Assembly: GCF_022808815.1 (NCBI RefSeq)
Contig: NZ_JAKZLC010000005.1
Location: forward strand, 186,001 to 250,000
Direction of reading: 5' to 3'
Source of the DNA: Geothrix paludis
Lineage (GTDB): Bacteria; Acidobacteriota; Holophagae; Holophagales; Holophagaceae
DNA length: 64,000 bases
In this document: in pieces, positions 31,491-39,904 of the stretch
Position numbering within the stretch: position 1 is the stretch's first letter
Layout of the letters: every line of letters starts with the position of its first letter
Notes under the pieces: generated by a model
Databases searched by the model: none
Told to the model about the DNA's origin: nothing
What the model saw: the letters and a program-made list of their open reading frames with translations, nothing else
Translations under genes and position numbers: made by a program

Positions 31491-31796
31491 ATGGACATCA
31501 AGCTCTCCCCCGACATCGAGAAGCGCCTGCGCGGCCCCATCCAGCGCTTCGTGAACGAGGAATACGGCGTGAGCCTCGGCGACCTGGGAGCGGACACCTT
31601 CCTGCGCTTCTGCCTGGTGGAGCTCGGCCCGGCCATCTACAACCAGGCGGTGGCCGATGCCCAGGCCTGCGTGCAGGAGCGCGTGAGCGAGCTGTCGGAC
31701 ATCTGCTTCGCCGACGAGTCCGACTACTGGGACAAGGGCGCGAAGAAGAAGGTGGCGCGCAAGCCCCTGGCGGGAAGGCCCCTCGGGGGAAGGTAG
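31491..31796 (+). CDS. DUF2164-family protein
   Basis: This 101-residue protein has the DUF2164 pattern: IKLSPDIEKRLRGPIQRFVN at the start and VELGPAIYNQAVADAQACVQ in the middle. The family is small, cytoplasmic and of unknown role. It is followed within 9 bp by the CHMI-like isomerase, so the two are probably in one transcript with the next small gene. Confidence 0.75.
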   Translation: MDIKLSPDIEKRLRGPIQRFVNEEYGVSLGDLGADTFLRFCLVELGPAIYNQAVADAQACVQERVSELSDICFADESDYWDKGAKKKVARKPLAGRPLGGR

Positions 31797-31805
31797 GAGC
31801 CGGCC

Positions 31806-32174
31806 ATGCCCCACTGCATCCTCGAAGCCTCGGACAACCTGCTGGACGCACCGGACTGGGCGGGCCTGCTGGAGCGGCTCCATGGAACCCTGACGGCCAC
31901 GGGCCTCTTCCGGGAGGAGGACCTCAAGAGTCGGGTCATCCTGCACCGGACCTTCCGAGTGGGGGACGGCGCGCCCGACCGCGCCTTCGTCACCCTGGAC
32001 CTGCAGATCATGGAAGGCCGCGAGGACGCGGTGAAGGCACAGCTCAGCGAAGCTCTGATGGCCCTCCTGGCCAATGCCTTCCCCCGCACCTCGGCGGCCA
32101 TGCGCCTGAACCTCACCGTGCAGGTCAGCGAGCTGCACCGCGCCAGCTACCGCCGGCAGACCAGCGAACCCTAG
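31806..32174 (+). CDS. 5-carboxymethyl-2-hydroxymuconate isomerase-like protein
   Basis: This 122-residue protein starts MPHCILEASDNL, with the N-terminal proline that acts as catalytic base in the tautomerase superfamily once Met is removed. FVTLDLQIMEGREDAVKAQL and VQVSELHRASYRR fit the CHMI (HpaF) family. CHMI works in homoprotocatechuate breakdown, but no other genes of that pathway are near, so the natural substrate may differ. Confidence 0.85.
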   Translation: MPHCILEASDNLLDAPDWAGLLERLHGTLTATGLFREEDLKSRVILHRTFRVGDGAPDRAFVTLDLQIMEGREDAVKAQLSEALMALLANAFPRTSAAMRLNLTVQVSELHRASYRRQTSEP

Positions 32175-32182
32175 GAGCCCCT

Positions 32183-32386
32183 GTGGCCGAACCCATCACG
32201 CCCCGCCAGAAGATGCTGCTGCAGCTGGTGGCCCAGCACCCCGACGTGGCCCGGGACCACCTGCTGAAGGCCGGGGCGGCGGAGGCCGACCTGGCCTACC
32301 TGGAGCGCCAGGACCTCATCCGCGAGCGTCCGGTCGGGCACTACCGCGTGTCCCACCTGGGGCAGCAGGTGCTCAAGCGGATGTAG
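32183..32386 (+). CDS. small winged-helix-like protein, unknown
   Basis: A 67-residue frame starts with GTG at 32183, preceded by AGGAG at a good distance, and reads VAEPITPRQKMLLQLVAQHP to GHYRVSHLGQQVLKRM. The helical first half and the LIRERPVGHYRVSHLG hairpin suggest a small winged helix of the DNA-binding type. It follows the isomerase by 8 bp. No function can be assigned. Confidence 0.6.
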   Translation: MAEPITPRQKMLLQLVAQHPDVARDHLLKAGAAEADLAYLERQDLIRERPVGHYRVSHLGQQVLKRM

Positions 32387-32487
32387 GCCTGGCGGCCTTC
32401 TGCGGGAATGCCCGACCCCGGACGGGCCCTCCCGATGGACGCCGGCTGGCCGGGGCGTGAGAATACCCCTCCACTCCCGGAGCCCCC

Positions 32488-34032
32488 ATGTCCCTGCCCA
32501 GCACGCCGCTCACCCGGGCCGAAGCCACCCGCTACGAAGAGACCAGCCGTCACGCGGACGTGATGGCCTTCATCGCGGGCCTCCAGGCCAAGGGCGACAA
32601 GCGCCTGCACGTCACCAGCTTCGGCACGAGCCCCCAGGGCCGTGAGCTGCCCCTGCTGGTGCTCTCGGCCCACGGCGCGACGACGCCCGAGCAGGCCCGC
32701 AGCCTGGGCCTTCCCGTGGTGCTGGTCATCAGCGGCATCCACGCCGGGGAGGTGGAGGGCAAGGAGGGCTGCCTCATGCTGGTGCGCGACCTGCTGGACG
32801 GCAAGCCGGGCCTGGACGCGGGCCAGCTCCTGGAGAGCCTCACGCTGGTGGTGGTGCCGCTCTTCAACCCCGATGGCAACGACGCCATCGACCCCGGCAA
32901 CCGGAAGCTGCACCTGCCCAAGCTCACGGGCCAGCTCGGGCCCGACAGCGGCGTGGGCACCCGCGTGAACGCCGCCAAGATCAACCTGAACCGCGACTAC
33001 CTGAAATACGAGGGCGCGGAGATGCGCCTGCTGCAGACCCGCGTGTGCCAGCCCTGGGCCGCGGACCTCACCATCGACAACCATGCGACGAACGGCTCGG
33101 TCCACCGCTTCTCCATGACCTACGACATCCCCCACACCGTGGAGAGCGGCAGAGGCGAGCCCATCGAGTACATGCGGAACCGCCTACTGCCCCCCGTCAC
33201 GGCGGCCCTGAAGGCCAACCACGGCCTGGACGCGGGCTGGTACGGCAACTTCGTGGAGGACGAGCGCGCCCTGGACGCGGACCGCGACGCCGAGCCAGGC
33301 GCCCCCGTGCGCGAGGGCTGGATGACCTACCCGCACCACCCGCGCTTCGGCAGCAACTACCGGGGCCTCACCAGCCGCATGGACCTGCTGCTGGAGTGCT
33401 ACAGCTACATCCCCTTCTCCGAGCGCGTCCGCACGGCCTACGCCTTCATGCTGGAGACCTTCAAGTACGTGGCGGCCCACCGGGACGAGGTGGTGCAGAC
33501 CGTGGCGGAGAGCCGCGCGCCCCGGAACCGCATCGCCGTGCGCTACGACCTGAAGACCTTCCAGCAGCCCGTGGAGATCCTCACGCGCACCCCCCGCACC
33601 CTGGAGGGCGCGCCCAGCGCTGTGACGATCCCCCACCTGGGCCGCTTCGTGGGTAGCCTGGTGGTGGACCGCCCGGCGGCCTACCTGGTGCCCCCGCCCG
33701 TGGCCGCCCACCTGCGCCTGCACGGGCTCGCGCTCCAGGAGGCCCTGGGCACCTTCGATGTGGAAGTCCCCGTGGTGGAGGCCCTGGAGACCGAAGGCGG
33801 GCGGGCTATCCTGGAGGCCGCCGCCGTGGGCGAGCTGTCCGTGTCCTGGCGGCGCGGCCCGCGGAAGGCCCCGGTCGGCTGGTCCCTGGTGCCCACGGAC
33901 CAGCCCCTGGGCGCCATCGCCGCCTACCTCTGCGAGGCCGAGAGCGATGACGGCGCCGTGGAGAACGGCCTCCTGCCCGCGCCCACCCCCGGCGACGAGC
34001 TGGCCCTCTGGCGCGTGCCCGATCTGGGCTGA
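32488..34032 (+). CDS. M14-family zinc carboxypeptidase-like protein
   Basis: This 514-residue protein has the M14 metal-binding motif in SGIHAGEVEGKEG (HxxE, near residue 92), the substrate-binding NLNRDY, and a later DNHATNGSVH (a histidine that may be the third ligand). The fold extends about 200 residues past the usual peptidase domain, with strands near the C-terminus. No signal peptide is visible, so it seems cytoplasmic. Family members trim C-terminal residues or remodel peptidoglycan; the substrate is unknown. Confidence 0.85.
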   Translation: MSLPSTPLTRAEATRYEETSRHADVMAFIAGLQAKGDKRLHVTSFGTSPQGRELPLLVLSAHGATTPEQARSLGLPVVLVISGIHAGEVEGKEGCLMLVRDLLDGKPGLDAGQLLESLTLVVVPLFNPDGNDAIDPGNRKLHLPKLTGQLGPDSGVGTRVNAAKINLNRDYLKYEGAEMRLLQTRVCQPWAADLTIDNHATNGSVHRFSMTYDIPHTVESGRGEPIEYMRNRLLPPVTAALKANHGLDAGWYGNFVEDERALDADRDAEPGAPVREGWMTYPHHPRFGSNYRGLTSRMDLLLECYSYIPFSERVRTAYAFMLETFKYVAAHRDEVVQTVAESRAPRNRIAVRYDLKTFQQPVEILTRTPRTLEGAPSAVTIPHLGRFVGSLVVDRPAAYLVPPPVAAHLRLHGLALQEALGTFDVEVPVVEALETEGGRAILEAAAVGELSVSWRRGPRKAPVGWSLVPTDQPLGAIAAYLCEAESDDGAVENGLLPAPTPGDELALWRVPDLG

Positions 34033-34268
34033 ACGCCTCCCTCCTCCCTTCCGGGAAGGCGAATGAATGGCTCCGGCTTAAGCCGGCCGGAGAATCCATG
34101 TGTTTATTTGCATCAAATAAATGGCTTAACAATTAATCTCAAAAAAGTTTCAAAGCCTGTCGATTCCGCCGCCTCCCGTTCGTCGCATGAGTAGAATCCG
34201 GGATCTGCCGCCATCCGTGCGGAAGCCACCCCGCGGTTCCCACCTGAAGCGCGTCCAGCGGAGGCCCC
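34033..34268. promoter_or_regulatory. intergenic region with palindromes and AT-rich promoter patch
   Basis: A perfect CCGGCTTAAGCCGG palindrome (34073-34086) is followed by TTTATTTG-CAT-CAAATAAA (34103-34121). A -35-like TTGCAT and a weak -10-like TTAAT near 34130 lie in this patch. The first palindrome may end the peptidase message; the second and the AT-rich tract may drive the ECF42/DGPF cluster. Confidence 0.45.
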
Positions 34269-34688
34269 ATGACCACCAGTACCCCACCCGTCCCCACCCC
34301 GGCCCCCACCCTGGCCCGATGGCTCTGGACGGGCCGCATTCTCAGCGCCTTGCCTGTCCTGCTCCTGGCCTTCGACGGCGTCGCCAAAATGATGCGGCTC
34401 CCGCCGGTCCTCGAGGGCTGCGCCAAGCTCGGCTACTCGGAAAACGTCGCGGGTCCCCTCGGCATCACCCTGCTCGCCTGCGTCGTCCTCTACGCCGTCC
34501 CCAGGACGTCCGTGCTCGGAGCCATCCTGCTCACGGGCTACCTGGGCGGCGCGGTGGCCACCCATGTGCGGGTCGGCGATCCCCTGTTCTCCCACATCCT
34601 CTTCCCGACCTATGTGGCCGCGCTGGTGTGGGGAGGGCTGTACCTGCGCGAGGCGCGGCTCGGGGCGCTCCTCCCGCTCCGGAAGTAG
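34269..34688 (+). CDS. DoxX-like membrane protein
   Basis: This 139-residue protein has four hydrophobic helices, with LPVLLLAFDGVAKMMRLPPV early and LGITLLACVVLYAVPRTSVL later, the DoxX-like family pattern. GGAGG precedes the ATG. It opens the cluster of DGPF, VOC and sigma genes. Members are linked to membrane redox or thiol stress, but the mechanism is unclear. Confidence 0.8.
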   Translation: MTTSTPPVPTPAPTLARWLWTGRILSALPVLLLAFDGVAKMMRLPPVLEGCAKLGYSENVAGPLGITLLACVVLYAVPRTSVLGAILLTGYLGGAVATHVRVGDPLFSHILFPTYVAALVWGGLYLREARLGALLPLRK

Positions 34689-34756
34689 CTCCGCGCCAGG
34701 CACCCCGCGCGAGGCATCCCGCCCCCGAATCCCACCCCGAATCCGGGAGACCCACC

Positions 34757-35095
34757 ATGCGATTTCTCTGCCTCTACAAACCCAGGCGACCGGAAGGCAC
34801 CCCACCCAGCGACCAGGAAATGGCCGGGATGGGCGCCTTGATCAAGGACATGCAGGCCTCAGGCGTCCTGCTCGCCACCGAAGGCTGCATGCCGAGCGCC
34901 CTGGGCGTGCGCGTCCGCCTCTCGAACGGAGCGTTCTCCGTCACCGACGGCCCCTTCACGGAGTCCAAGGAGCTGGTGGGGGGCTTCGCGCTGATCCAAG
35001 TGAAAACCAAAGAAGAGGCGATCGAACATACCAAGCGATTCCTGCGGACGGCGGGCGACGGTGAGAGCGAGATCCGCCAGGTCTGGGAACCCTGA
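34757..35095 (+). CDS. DGPF/YCII-domain protein (first of three)
   Basis: This 112-residue protein starts MRFLCLYKPRRPEGTPPSDQ and contains VTDGPFTESKELVGGFALIQ, the DGPF box of YCII-related proteins. These small dimeric proteins are regularly linked to ECF42 sigma factors. The ATG at 34757 is the natural start. Function may be an enzyme or sensor in the sigma pathway; no catalytic test is available. Confidence 0.88.
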   Translation: MRFLCLYKPRRPEGTPPSDQEMAGMGALIKDMQASGVLLATEGCMPSALGVRVRLSNGAFSVTDGPFTESKELVGGFALIQVKTKEEAIEHTKRFLRTAGDGESEIRQVWEP

Positions 35096-35157
35096 TTCCC
35101 GTCCATGCCCCAGACGATCGACTTCCCCAACCTCAACCTTTCCAAGGAGGAATGAAC

Positions 35158-35583
35158 ATGCGCGTCATGGTCATGATCAAGGCGACCCAGCACACGGAGG
35201 CGGGCGTCCTCCCCGACGAGAAGCTGCTGGCCGACATGGGCCGCTACAACGACGAGCTGGTGAAGGCAGGCGTGATGCTGGCGGGGGAAGGGCTCCACCC
35301 CAGCTCGAAGGGCGTGCGGGTGCGGTTCTCCGGCGCGGCGCGGACCGTGATCGACGGGCCCTTCACGGAGACGAAGGAGCTGATCGCCGGCTTCTGGCTC
35401 TGGCAGGTCCGGTCGATGGCGGAGGCCGTGGAATGGATCAAGCGCTGCCCGAATCCCACGGGGGAGACGGCCGAGATCGAGCTCCGCCAGGTCTTCGAAG
35501 CCGAGGACTTCGGTCCCGAGTTCACGCCCGAGCTGCGGGAGCAGGAGGAACGCCTGCGCGCCCAGATCGCCGGGAAAGCCTAG
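35158..35583 (+). CDS. DGPF/YCII-domain protein (second of three)
   Basis: This 141-residue protein starts MRVMVMIKATQHTEAGVLPD, then VIDGPFTETKELIAGFWLWQ. AAGGAGG lies about 7 bases before the ATG at 35158, while the ATG at 35152 is too close to it, so the shorter form is chosen. It has a helical C-terminal extension (EFTPELREQEERLRAQIAG) not present in the first DGPF protein. Confidence 0.88.
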   Translation: MRVMVMIKATQHTEAGVLPDEKLLADMGRYNDELVKAGVMLAGEGLHPSSKGVRVRFSGAARTVIDGPFTETKELIAGFWLWQVRSMAEAVEWIKRCPNPTGETAEIELRQVFEAEDFGPEFTPELREQEERLRAQIAGKA

Positions 35584-35627
35584 TCGCACCAGCCCCACCT
35601 CCGCCACGCCACCAGGGAGAGCCTCCG

Positions 35628-36047
35628 ATGCCAAAGATGATCTTCGTGAACCTGCCCGTCGCCGACCTCAAGACGTCGATGGCGTTCTACACCGCCCTCG
35701 GCTTCACCAACAATCCCGCGTTCTCGGACGAGACGGCGGCCTGCATGGTCTGGAGCGAGGCCATCTACGTGATGCTCCTGACCCATGCCAAGTGGCGCAC
35801 GTTCACCACCCGGGCCATTCCTCCAGCCACCTCCAGCGAAGTGATGCTCTCCCTCTCCTGCGAGAGCCGGGAGGCCGTGAATGCCATGAACGCCGCCGCG
35901 GCCGCGCATGGTGGAAAGGCCGACATCAACCCCATTCAGGACCTCGGCTTCATGTACGGCCGCGATTTCGCCGACCCGGACGGGCACGCCTGGGGGCCGG
36001 TGTGGATGGATCCGTCGGCGATCCCCCATGACCAGCAGGCCGGTTGA
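35628..36047 (+). CDS. VOC-superfamily (glyoxalase-like) protein
   Basis: This 139-residue protein starts MPKMIFVNLPVADLKTSMAF, then YTALGFTNNPAFSDETAACM and DFADPDGHAWGPVWMDP, typical of VOC/glyoxalase folds. The usual metal histidine/glutamate positions are not all obvious. It is in the ECF42/DGPF cluster. Detoxification or ring-cleavage-type activity is possible, with the substrate unknown. Confidence 0.82.
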   Translation: MPKMIFVNLPVADLKTSMAFYTALGFTNNPAFSDETAACMVWSEAIYVMLLTHAKWRTFTTRAIPPATSSEVMLSLSCESREAVNAMNAAAAAHGGKADINPIQDLGFMYGRDFADPDGHAWGPVWMDPSAIPHDQQAG

Positions 36048-36057
36048 AGGGGCTCCC

Positions 36058-36636
36058 ATGAGAAAGCTCAAGATCATCGAACACATCTCGCTGGACGGCG
36101 TGATCCAGCATTCCGCCGATGACGACGGTTTCCGCCACAGCGACTGGACCGTGCCGTACCGGTCACCCGCGGGCCGAGATGCCATGCTGGCGGCGTATGG
36201 CGGGAGCTTCGATCTGTTGCTTGGCCGCCGCACCTACGACCTCTGGTCGCGCTACTGGCCGAAGGCGCCGAGCAGCCCCATGGCCGACGGCCTCAATGCG
36301 GCCACCAAATATGTGGCGACCCACCGTCCGAAGAGCCTTGAATGGGGCCCGTTCGAGGGCCTTGGGCCGGACGTCGTGGAGGGCATTCGCCGCATCAAGG
36401 CCCAGGACGGCCCGGACCTCATCCTCTCGGGCAGCTCCACGCTGACCTCGGCGCTGCTTGAACATGGGCTTGCGGATGAAGTCCTGCTGGCCGTCTATCC
36501 GGTCCTGCTGGGCACGGGAAAGCGCTTCTTCGCGGCGGGAACCCCACCCCGTTCATTCGAGCTCGCCAGCACGAAGGCCTTCCAGTCCGGCATCATCTTC
36601 AACACGTACAAGACCGCTGGACCCTTGAAGACCTAA
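36058..36636 (+). CDS. dihydrofolate reductase-like (RibD C-terminal type) reductase
   Basis: This 192-residue protein shows KIIEHISLDGVIQ, LLLGRRTYDLWSRYWP and LILSGSSTLTSALLEHGLAD, the RibD/DHFR-like pattern with an NADPH-binding GSSTL. It starts 10 bp after the VOC gene. These stand-alone domains are common in bacterial stress clusters; the substrate is not known. Confidence 0.85.
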   Translation: MRKLKIIEHISLDGVIQHSADDDGFRHSDWTVPYRSPAGRDAMLAAYGGSFDLLLGRRTYDLWSRYWPKAPSSPMADGLNAATKYVATHRPKSLEWGPFEGLGPDVVEGIRRIKAQDGPDLILSGSSTLTSALLEHGLADEVLLAVYPVLLGTGKRFFAAGTPPRSFELASTKAFQSGIIFNTYKTAGPLKT

Positions 36637-36669
36637 CCCCCGATCGTCACGATCCAAAGAGGCTGCCAC

Positions 36670-37143
36670 ATGAGCAAGAACACGATCTGCATATGGTTCG
36701 AGCGCGACGCCGAAGAGGCCGCCCGCTTCTACACAGAGACCTTCCCGCAGAGCCGTCTCGGAGCCATCCACAAGGCCCCGTCTGACTATCCGGATGGAAA
36801 AGCCGGCGACACCCTGGTCGTGGAATTCGTCGTCGCCGGCATCCCGTGCATCGGATTGAACGGCGGGCCCCAGTTCAAGCACAGCGAGGCCTTTTCCTTC
36901 CAGATCGCCACGGAAGACCAGGCGGAGACGGATCGGTACTGGAACGCGATCGTCGGGAACGGCGGCCAGGAAAGTCAATGTGGCTGGTGCAAGGACAAGT
37001 GGGGCATCAGCTGGCAGATCACGCCTCGCATCCTGACCGACGCGATGGCCAAGGGCGGCCCAGCCGCGAAGCGTGCCTTCGAAGCCATGATGCCCATGAC
37101 GAAAATCGACATCGCTGCCATTGAAGCGGCCCTCCGGGGTTGA
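36670..37143 (+). CDS. PhnB-like VOC protein
   Basis: This 157-residue protein has ICIWFERDAEEAARFYTETF, VVEFVVAGIPCIGLNGGPQF, and DKWGISWQITPRILTDAM, the 3-demethylubiquinone methyltransferase-like (PhnB) subgroup of VOC proteins. The cysteine-containing CGWCKDKWG motif is typical. It is the last metabolic gene before the sigma factor of the cluster. Confidence 0.85.
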   Translation: MSKNTICIWFERDAEEAARFYTETFPQSRLGAIHKAPSDYPDGKAGDTLVVEFVVAGIPCIGLNGGPQFKHSEAFSFQIATEDQAETDRYWNAIVGNGGQESQCGWCKDKWGISWQITPRILTDAMAKGGPAAKRAFEAMMPMTKIDIAAIEAALRG

Positions 37144-37218
37144 TTCCCACCCCTCGGAAAGGTTGAGGCGCCCCGGGAGGTTGCGGCCCGCCGAGGAAGC
37201 TGGTCTGATTCCCGTGTG

Positions 37219-38493
37219 ATGACATCCGACGTCCATCGAGCCATCGACGCCGTCTGGCGGATGGAATCCGCGCGGCTCATCGGGGGGCTCCTGCGGATGG
37301 TGCGCGACCTGGACCTGGCGGAGGAGCTCGCCCAGGACGCCCTCGTCGCCGCCCTCGAGCAGTGGCCCGGGACGGGGGTCCCGGAGAATCCCGGGGCCTG
37401 GCTCATGGCCACGGCCAAGCGTCGGGCCATCGACCGGCTGCGGCGGATCAAACTGATGGAGCGGAAGCACGAGGCCCTGGGCCGGGAGCTCGAGGCCCAG
37501 CAGGAGACGGCCATGGAGGCCTTCGACGCCGAGCTGGACGATCCCATCGGGGACGACCTGCTGCGGCTCATGTTCATCGCCTGCCATCCGCGCCTCTCGC
37601 CCGAGGCCAGGACCGCGCTCACCCTGCGGCTGCTGGGGGGCCTGACCACCGGGGAGATCGCCCGCGCCTTCCTTGTGCCGGAGCCCACCGTCGCGCAGCG
37701 CATCGTCCGGGCCAAGCGGACCCTGGCCGAGGCGCGGGTTCCCTTCGAAGGGCCCCGCGGGGCCGAGCTCCGCGACCGCCTGGACTCGGTGTTGGAGGTG
37801 ATCTACCTCATCTTCAACGAAGGCTATTCCGCCACCGCCGGCGAGGATTGGGTCCGCCCCGGGCTCTGCGAGGAAGCCCTGCGGCTCGGCCGCATCCTGG
37901 CCGGGCTGGCCCCGCAGGAGCCGGAGGTCCACGGCCTGGTCGCCCTCCTGGAGATCCAGGCCTCCCGGCTGCGGGCGCGGGTGGGGCCCGAGGGCGAACC
38001 CATCCTCCTGCTCGACCAGGACCGCGGGCGATGGGATCAGCTCCTCATCCGGCGCGGCCTGGAAGCCCTGGAGCGGGCCCTGGCCCAGGCCGTGAAGTTG
38101 GGCGAGCCCCCGGGGCCCTTCACGCTGCAGGCGGCTATCGCCGGCTGCCACGCGCGCGCCCGCACGGCCGCCGACACGGACTGGGCGCGCATCGCCGCCC
38201 TCTATGGCGAGCTCGCCCATGTCACCCCCTCTCCCGTGGTGGAACTCAACCGCGCCGTGGCCCTCGGCATGGCCTTCGGCCCCGCCGTCGGGCTCGAGGC
38301 CGTGGAGGCGCTGGCCGCCGAGCCTTCGCTCAAGGGCTACCACCTGCTCCCGAGCGTCCGCGGAGATCTGCTCGCCAAGCTCGGCCGCGCGGAGGAGGCG
38401 AAGGCGGCCTTCGAGCAAGCCGCCGCGCTCACCCGCAACGCCCGGGAACGCGGCTTCCTGCTCGAGCGGGCGGCGGCCTGCGGCGACGCGTGA
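37219..38493 (+). CDS. ECF42-type RNA polymerase sigma factor with C-terminal TPR-like extension
   Basis: This 424-residue protein has sigma region 2 (LRMVRDLDLAEELAQDALVA, then WLMATAKRRAIDRLR), region 4 (LTLRLLGGLTTGEIARAFLV with EPTVAQRIVRAKRTL) and a long helical extension (about 190-420) rich in TPR-like repeats (LERALAQAVKLGEPPGPFTL, AKLGRAEEAKAAFEQAAALT). This extension is the hallmark of ECF42, which has no membrane anti-sigma. DGPF proteins flank it on both sides, as is usual for this group. The ATG at 37219 follows two GTG codons; the exact start is not critical. Confidence 0.92.
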   Translation: MTSDVHRAIDAVWRMESARLIGGLLRMVRDLDLAEELAQDALVAALEQWPGTGVPENPGAWLMATAKRRAIDRLRRIKLMERKHEALGRELEAQQETAMEAFDAELDDPIGDDLLRLMFIACHPRLSPEARTALTLRLLGGLTTGEIARAFLVPEPTVAQRIVRAKRTLAEARVPFEGPRGAELRDRLDSVLEVIYLIFNEGYSATAGEDWVRPGLCEEALRLGRILAGLAPQEPEVHGLVALLEIQASRLRARVGPEGEPILLLDQDRGRWDQLLIRRGLEALERALAQAVKLGEPPGPFTLQAAIAGCHARARTAADTDWARIAALYGELAHVTPSPVVELNRAVALGMAFGPAVGLEAVEALAAEPSLKGYHLLPSVRGDLLAKLGRAEEAKAAFEQAAALTRNARERGFLLERAAACGDA

Positions 38494-38536
38494 CCCCCCG
38501 GCCCGGATTCCGGACCCAACCAACCAGGAGCCTCCG

Positions 38537-38896
38537 ATGCCCTACATGCTGCTGATCATGGAACCCCGAGGACAACGCGCCGCCCGCGGCGAAGAGGCGG
38601 GCCGCGCCGTCTACGACCGGATGCTGCGGTTTGCCGAGGATCTCCAGGGCCGGGGCCTGCTCAAGCTCACCAGTTCGCTCCACTCCGATCACGATGGGGT
38701 TCGCGTGGAGGTGCGGAACGGGAGGCCCTCCCTGCTCGACGGCCCCTTTGCCGAGTCCAAGGAGATGGTCGGCGGCTTCTTCTACCTCACCTGCCAGACC
38801 CGGGAGGAGGCGGTGGCCATCGCCCTGGCCTGCCCCGCCGCCGAGTGGGCCACCGTCGAGGTGCGCGAGACCGGGCCCTGCTACGAAGGCCCCTGA
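38537..38896 (+). CDS. DGPF/YCII-domain protein (third of three)
   Basis: This 119-residue protein starts MPYMLLIMEPRGQRAARGEE, then SLLDGPFAESKEMVGGFFYL. AGGAG precedes the ATG at 38537. It follows the ECF42 gene by 43 bp and probably shares its transcript. The protein resembles the first two DGPF proteins but is not identical, so the three are paralogs. Confidence 0.88.
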   Translation: MPYMLLIMEPRGQRAARGEEAGRAVYDRMLRFAEDLQGRGLLKLTSSLHSDHDGVRVEVRNGRPSLLDGPFAESKEMVGGFFYLTCQTREEAVAIALACPAAEWATVEVRETGPCYEGP

Positions 38897-39000
38897 CGGC
38901 CGCGGTCCCCGGTCCTTCGCCGGCCCGGACCCGCGGTTCGCCGGTTCGCTCCCCGGCAGGGGGGAACTCTCCCTAGATTGGAGACACCCCGGGAGATCCC

Positions 39001-39642
39001 ATGCCCCTGCAGTCCCCTCCCCACCCTGGTTTCTTCGAGGTCCTGGCCACGCGCCGGGCCTACACGACCCTGCTCTACCTGCTGCTCACCCTCGTCACGG
39101 GCATCTTCGCCTTCACCTACGCGGTGACGGGGCTGTCCCTGAGCCTGGGGCTGGCCATTCTGATCATCGGCATCCCGGTGGCGTTGGCCTTCCTGGCGGG
39201 CGCCCGCCTGCTCTCCGTGGCGGAGCTGCGCCTGCTGGGGGCGCTCGTGGGCGAGGGAACCCCCGAGGCCCCGGACCTGCTGCCGGCGGGCGAAGGGTGG
39301 CTGGCCCGCACGAAAGCCCTGGTGGGCGACCCCCGCACCTGGACCAGCCTGCTCTACTTCGTGCTGCTCCTGCCCCTGGGCACCGCCTACTTCACGCTGC
39401 TGGTCAGCCTCCTGACCACGAGCCTGGCCCTCCTGGCCATACCGGTGCTGCATCTGCTGCATGTGGGCGGCAGCTTCACCGGCGATGTGGGCGGGGTGGT
39501 CTGGATCTCCGCCCACCCGGGCCTGGCGGTGGTCCTCTGCGGCTTGGCGGGGCTGGCCCTCCTACCCCTCACCCTCCACCTGGCCCTGCTCCTGGGCCGC
39601 TTCCAGATCTGGCTGGCCCGCCACCTGCTGGTCAAGCCCTGA
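39001..39642 (+). CDS. membrane protein with putative sensor domain
   Basis: This 213-residue protein has four or five hydrophobic helices: LLYLLLTLVTGIFAFTYAVT, LGLAILIIGIPVALAFLAGA and LLYFVLLLPLGTAYFTLLVS. The arrangement and GVVWISAHPG match the stand-alone putative sensor domain (PF13796 type) found at the N-terminus of some histidine kinases. No kinase is attached here. The DUF4342 gene follows by 10 bp and is probably co-transcribed. Confidence 0.72.
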   Translation: MPLQSPPHPGFFEVLATRRAYTTLLYLLLTLVTGIFAFTYAVTGLSLSLGLAILIIGIPVALAFLAGARLLSVAELRLLGALVGEGTPEAPDLLPAGEGWLARTKALVGDPRTWTSLLYFVLLLPLGTAYFTLLVSLLTTSLALLAIPVLHLLHVGGSFTGDVGGVVWISAHPGLAVVLCGLAGLALLPLTLHLALLLGRFQIWLARHLLVKP

Positions 39643-39652
39643 AGGAGATCCC

Positions 39653-39901
39653 ATGGCCACGCGCACCGAGGAATTCAAGCTCGAGGGCGGCAAGATCCTC
39701 GACAAGATCAAGGAGCTCATCCACCAGGGCAACATCCGGCGGATCACCCTGAAGAACGAGGAGGGGAAGACCCTCATCGAGATCCCGCTCACGGTGGGTG
39801 TGGTGGGCGCGGCCCTGCTGCCGGTGTTCGCCGCCGTGGGCGCCCTGGCCGCGGTGGTCACCCGCATGGTGATCGTGATCGAGAAGACCGGGGACGATTG
39901 A
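39653..39901 (+). CDS. DUF4342 protein
   Basis: This 82-residue protein has an N-terminal helix-strand region (EEFKLEGGKILDKIKELIHQ, then RRITLKNEEGKTLIEIPL) and a hydrophobic C-terminus (VGVVGAALLPVFAAVGALAA). It matches the DUF4342 pattern, a small membrane-associated family of unknown role often placed with PspC or sensor-domain genes. AAGGAGAT precedes the ATG. It is convergent with the phosphatase gene. Confidence 0.85.
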   Translation: MATRTEEFKLEGGKILDKIKELIHQGNIRRITLKNEEGKTLIEIPLTVGVVGAALLPVFAAVGALAAVVTRMVIVIEKTGDD

Positions 39902-39904
39902 CGC

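Noticed and set aside
35152-35157. ATG at 35152 as the start of the second DGPF gene
   Set aside because: It sits one base after AGGAGG, too close for initiation; the ATG at 35158 has proper spacing.
36553-38523. Minus-strand open frame opposite the DHFR-like, VOC and ECF42 genes
   Set aside because: Low-complexity translation, no motifs; the plus-strand genes are clear.
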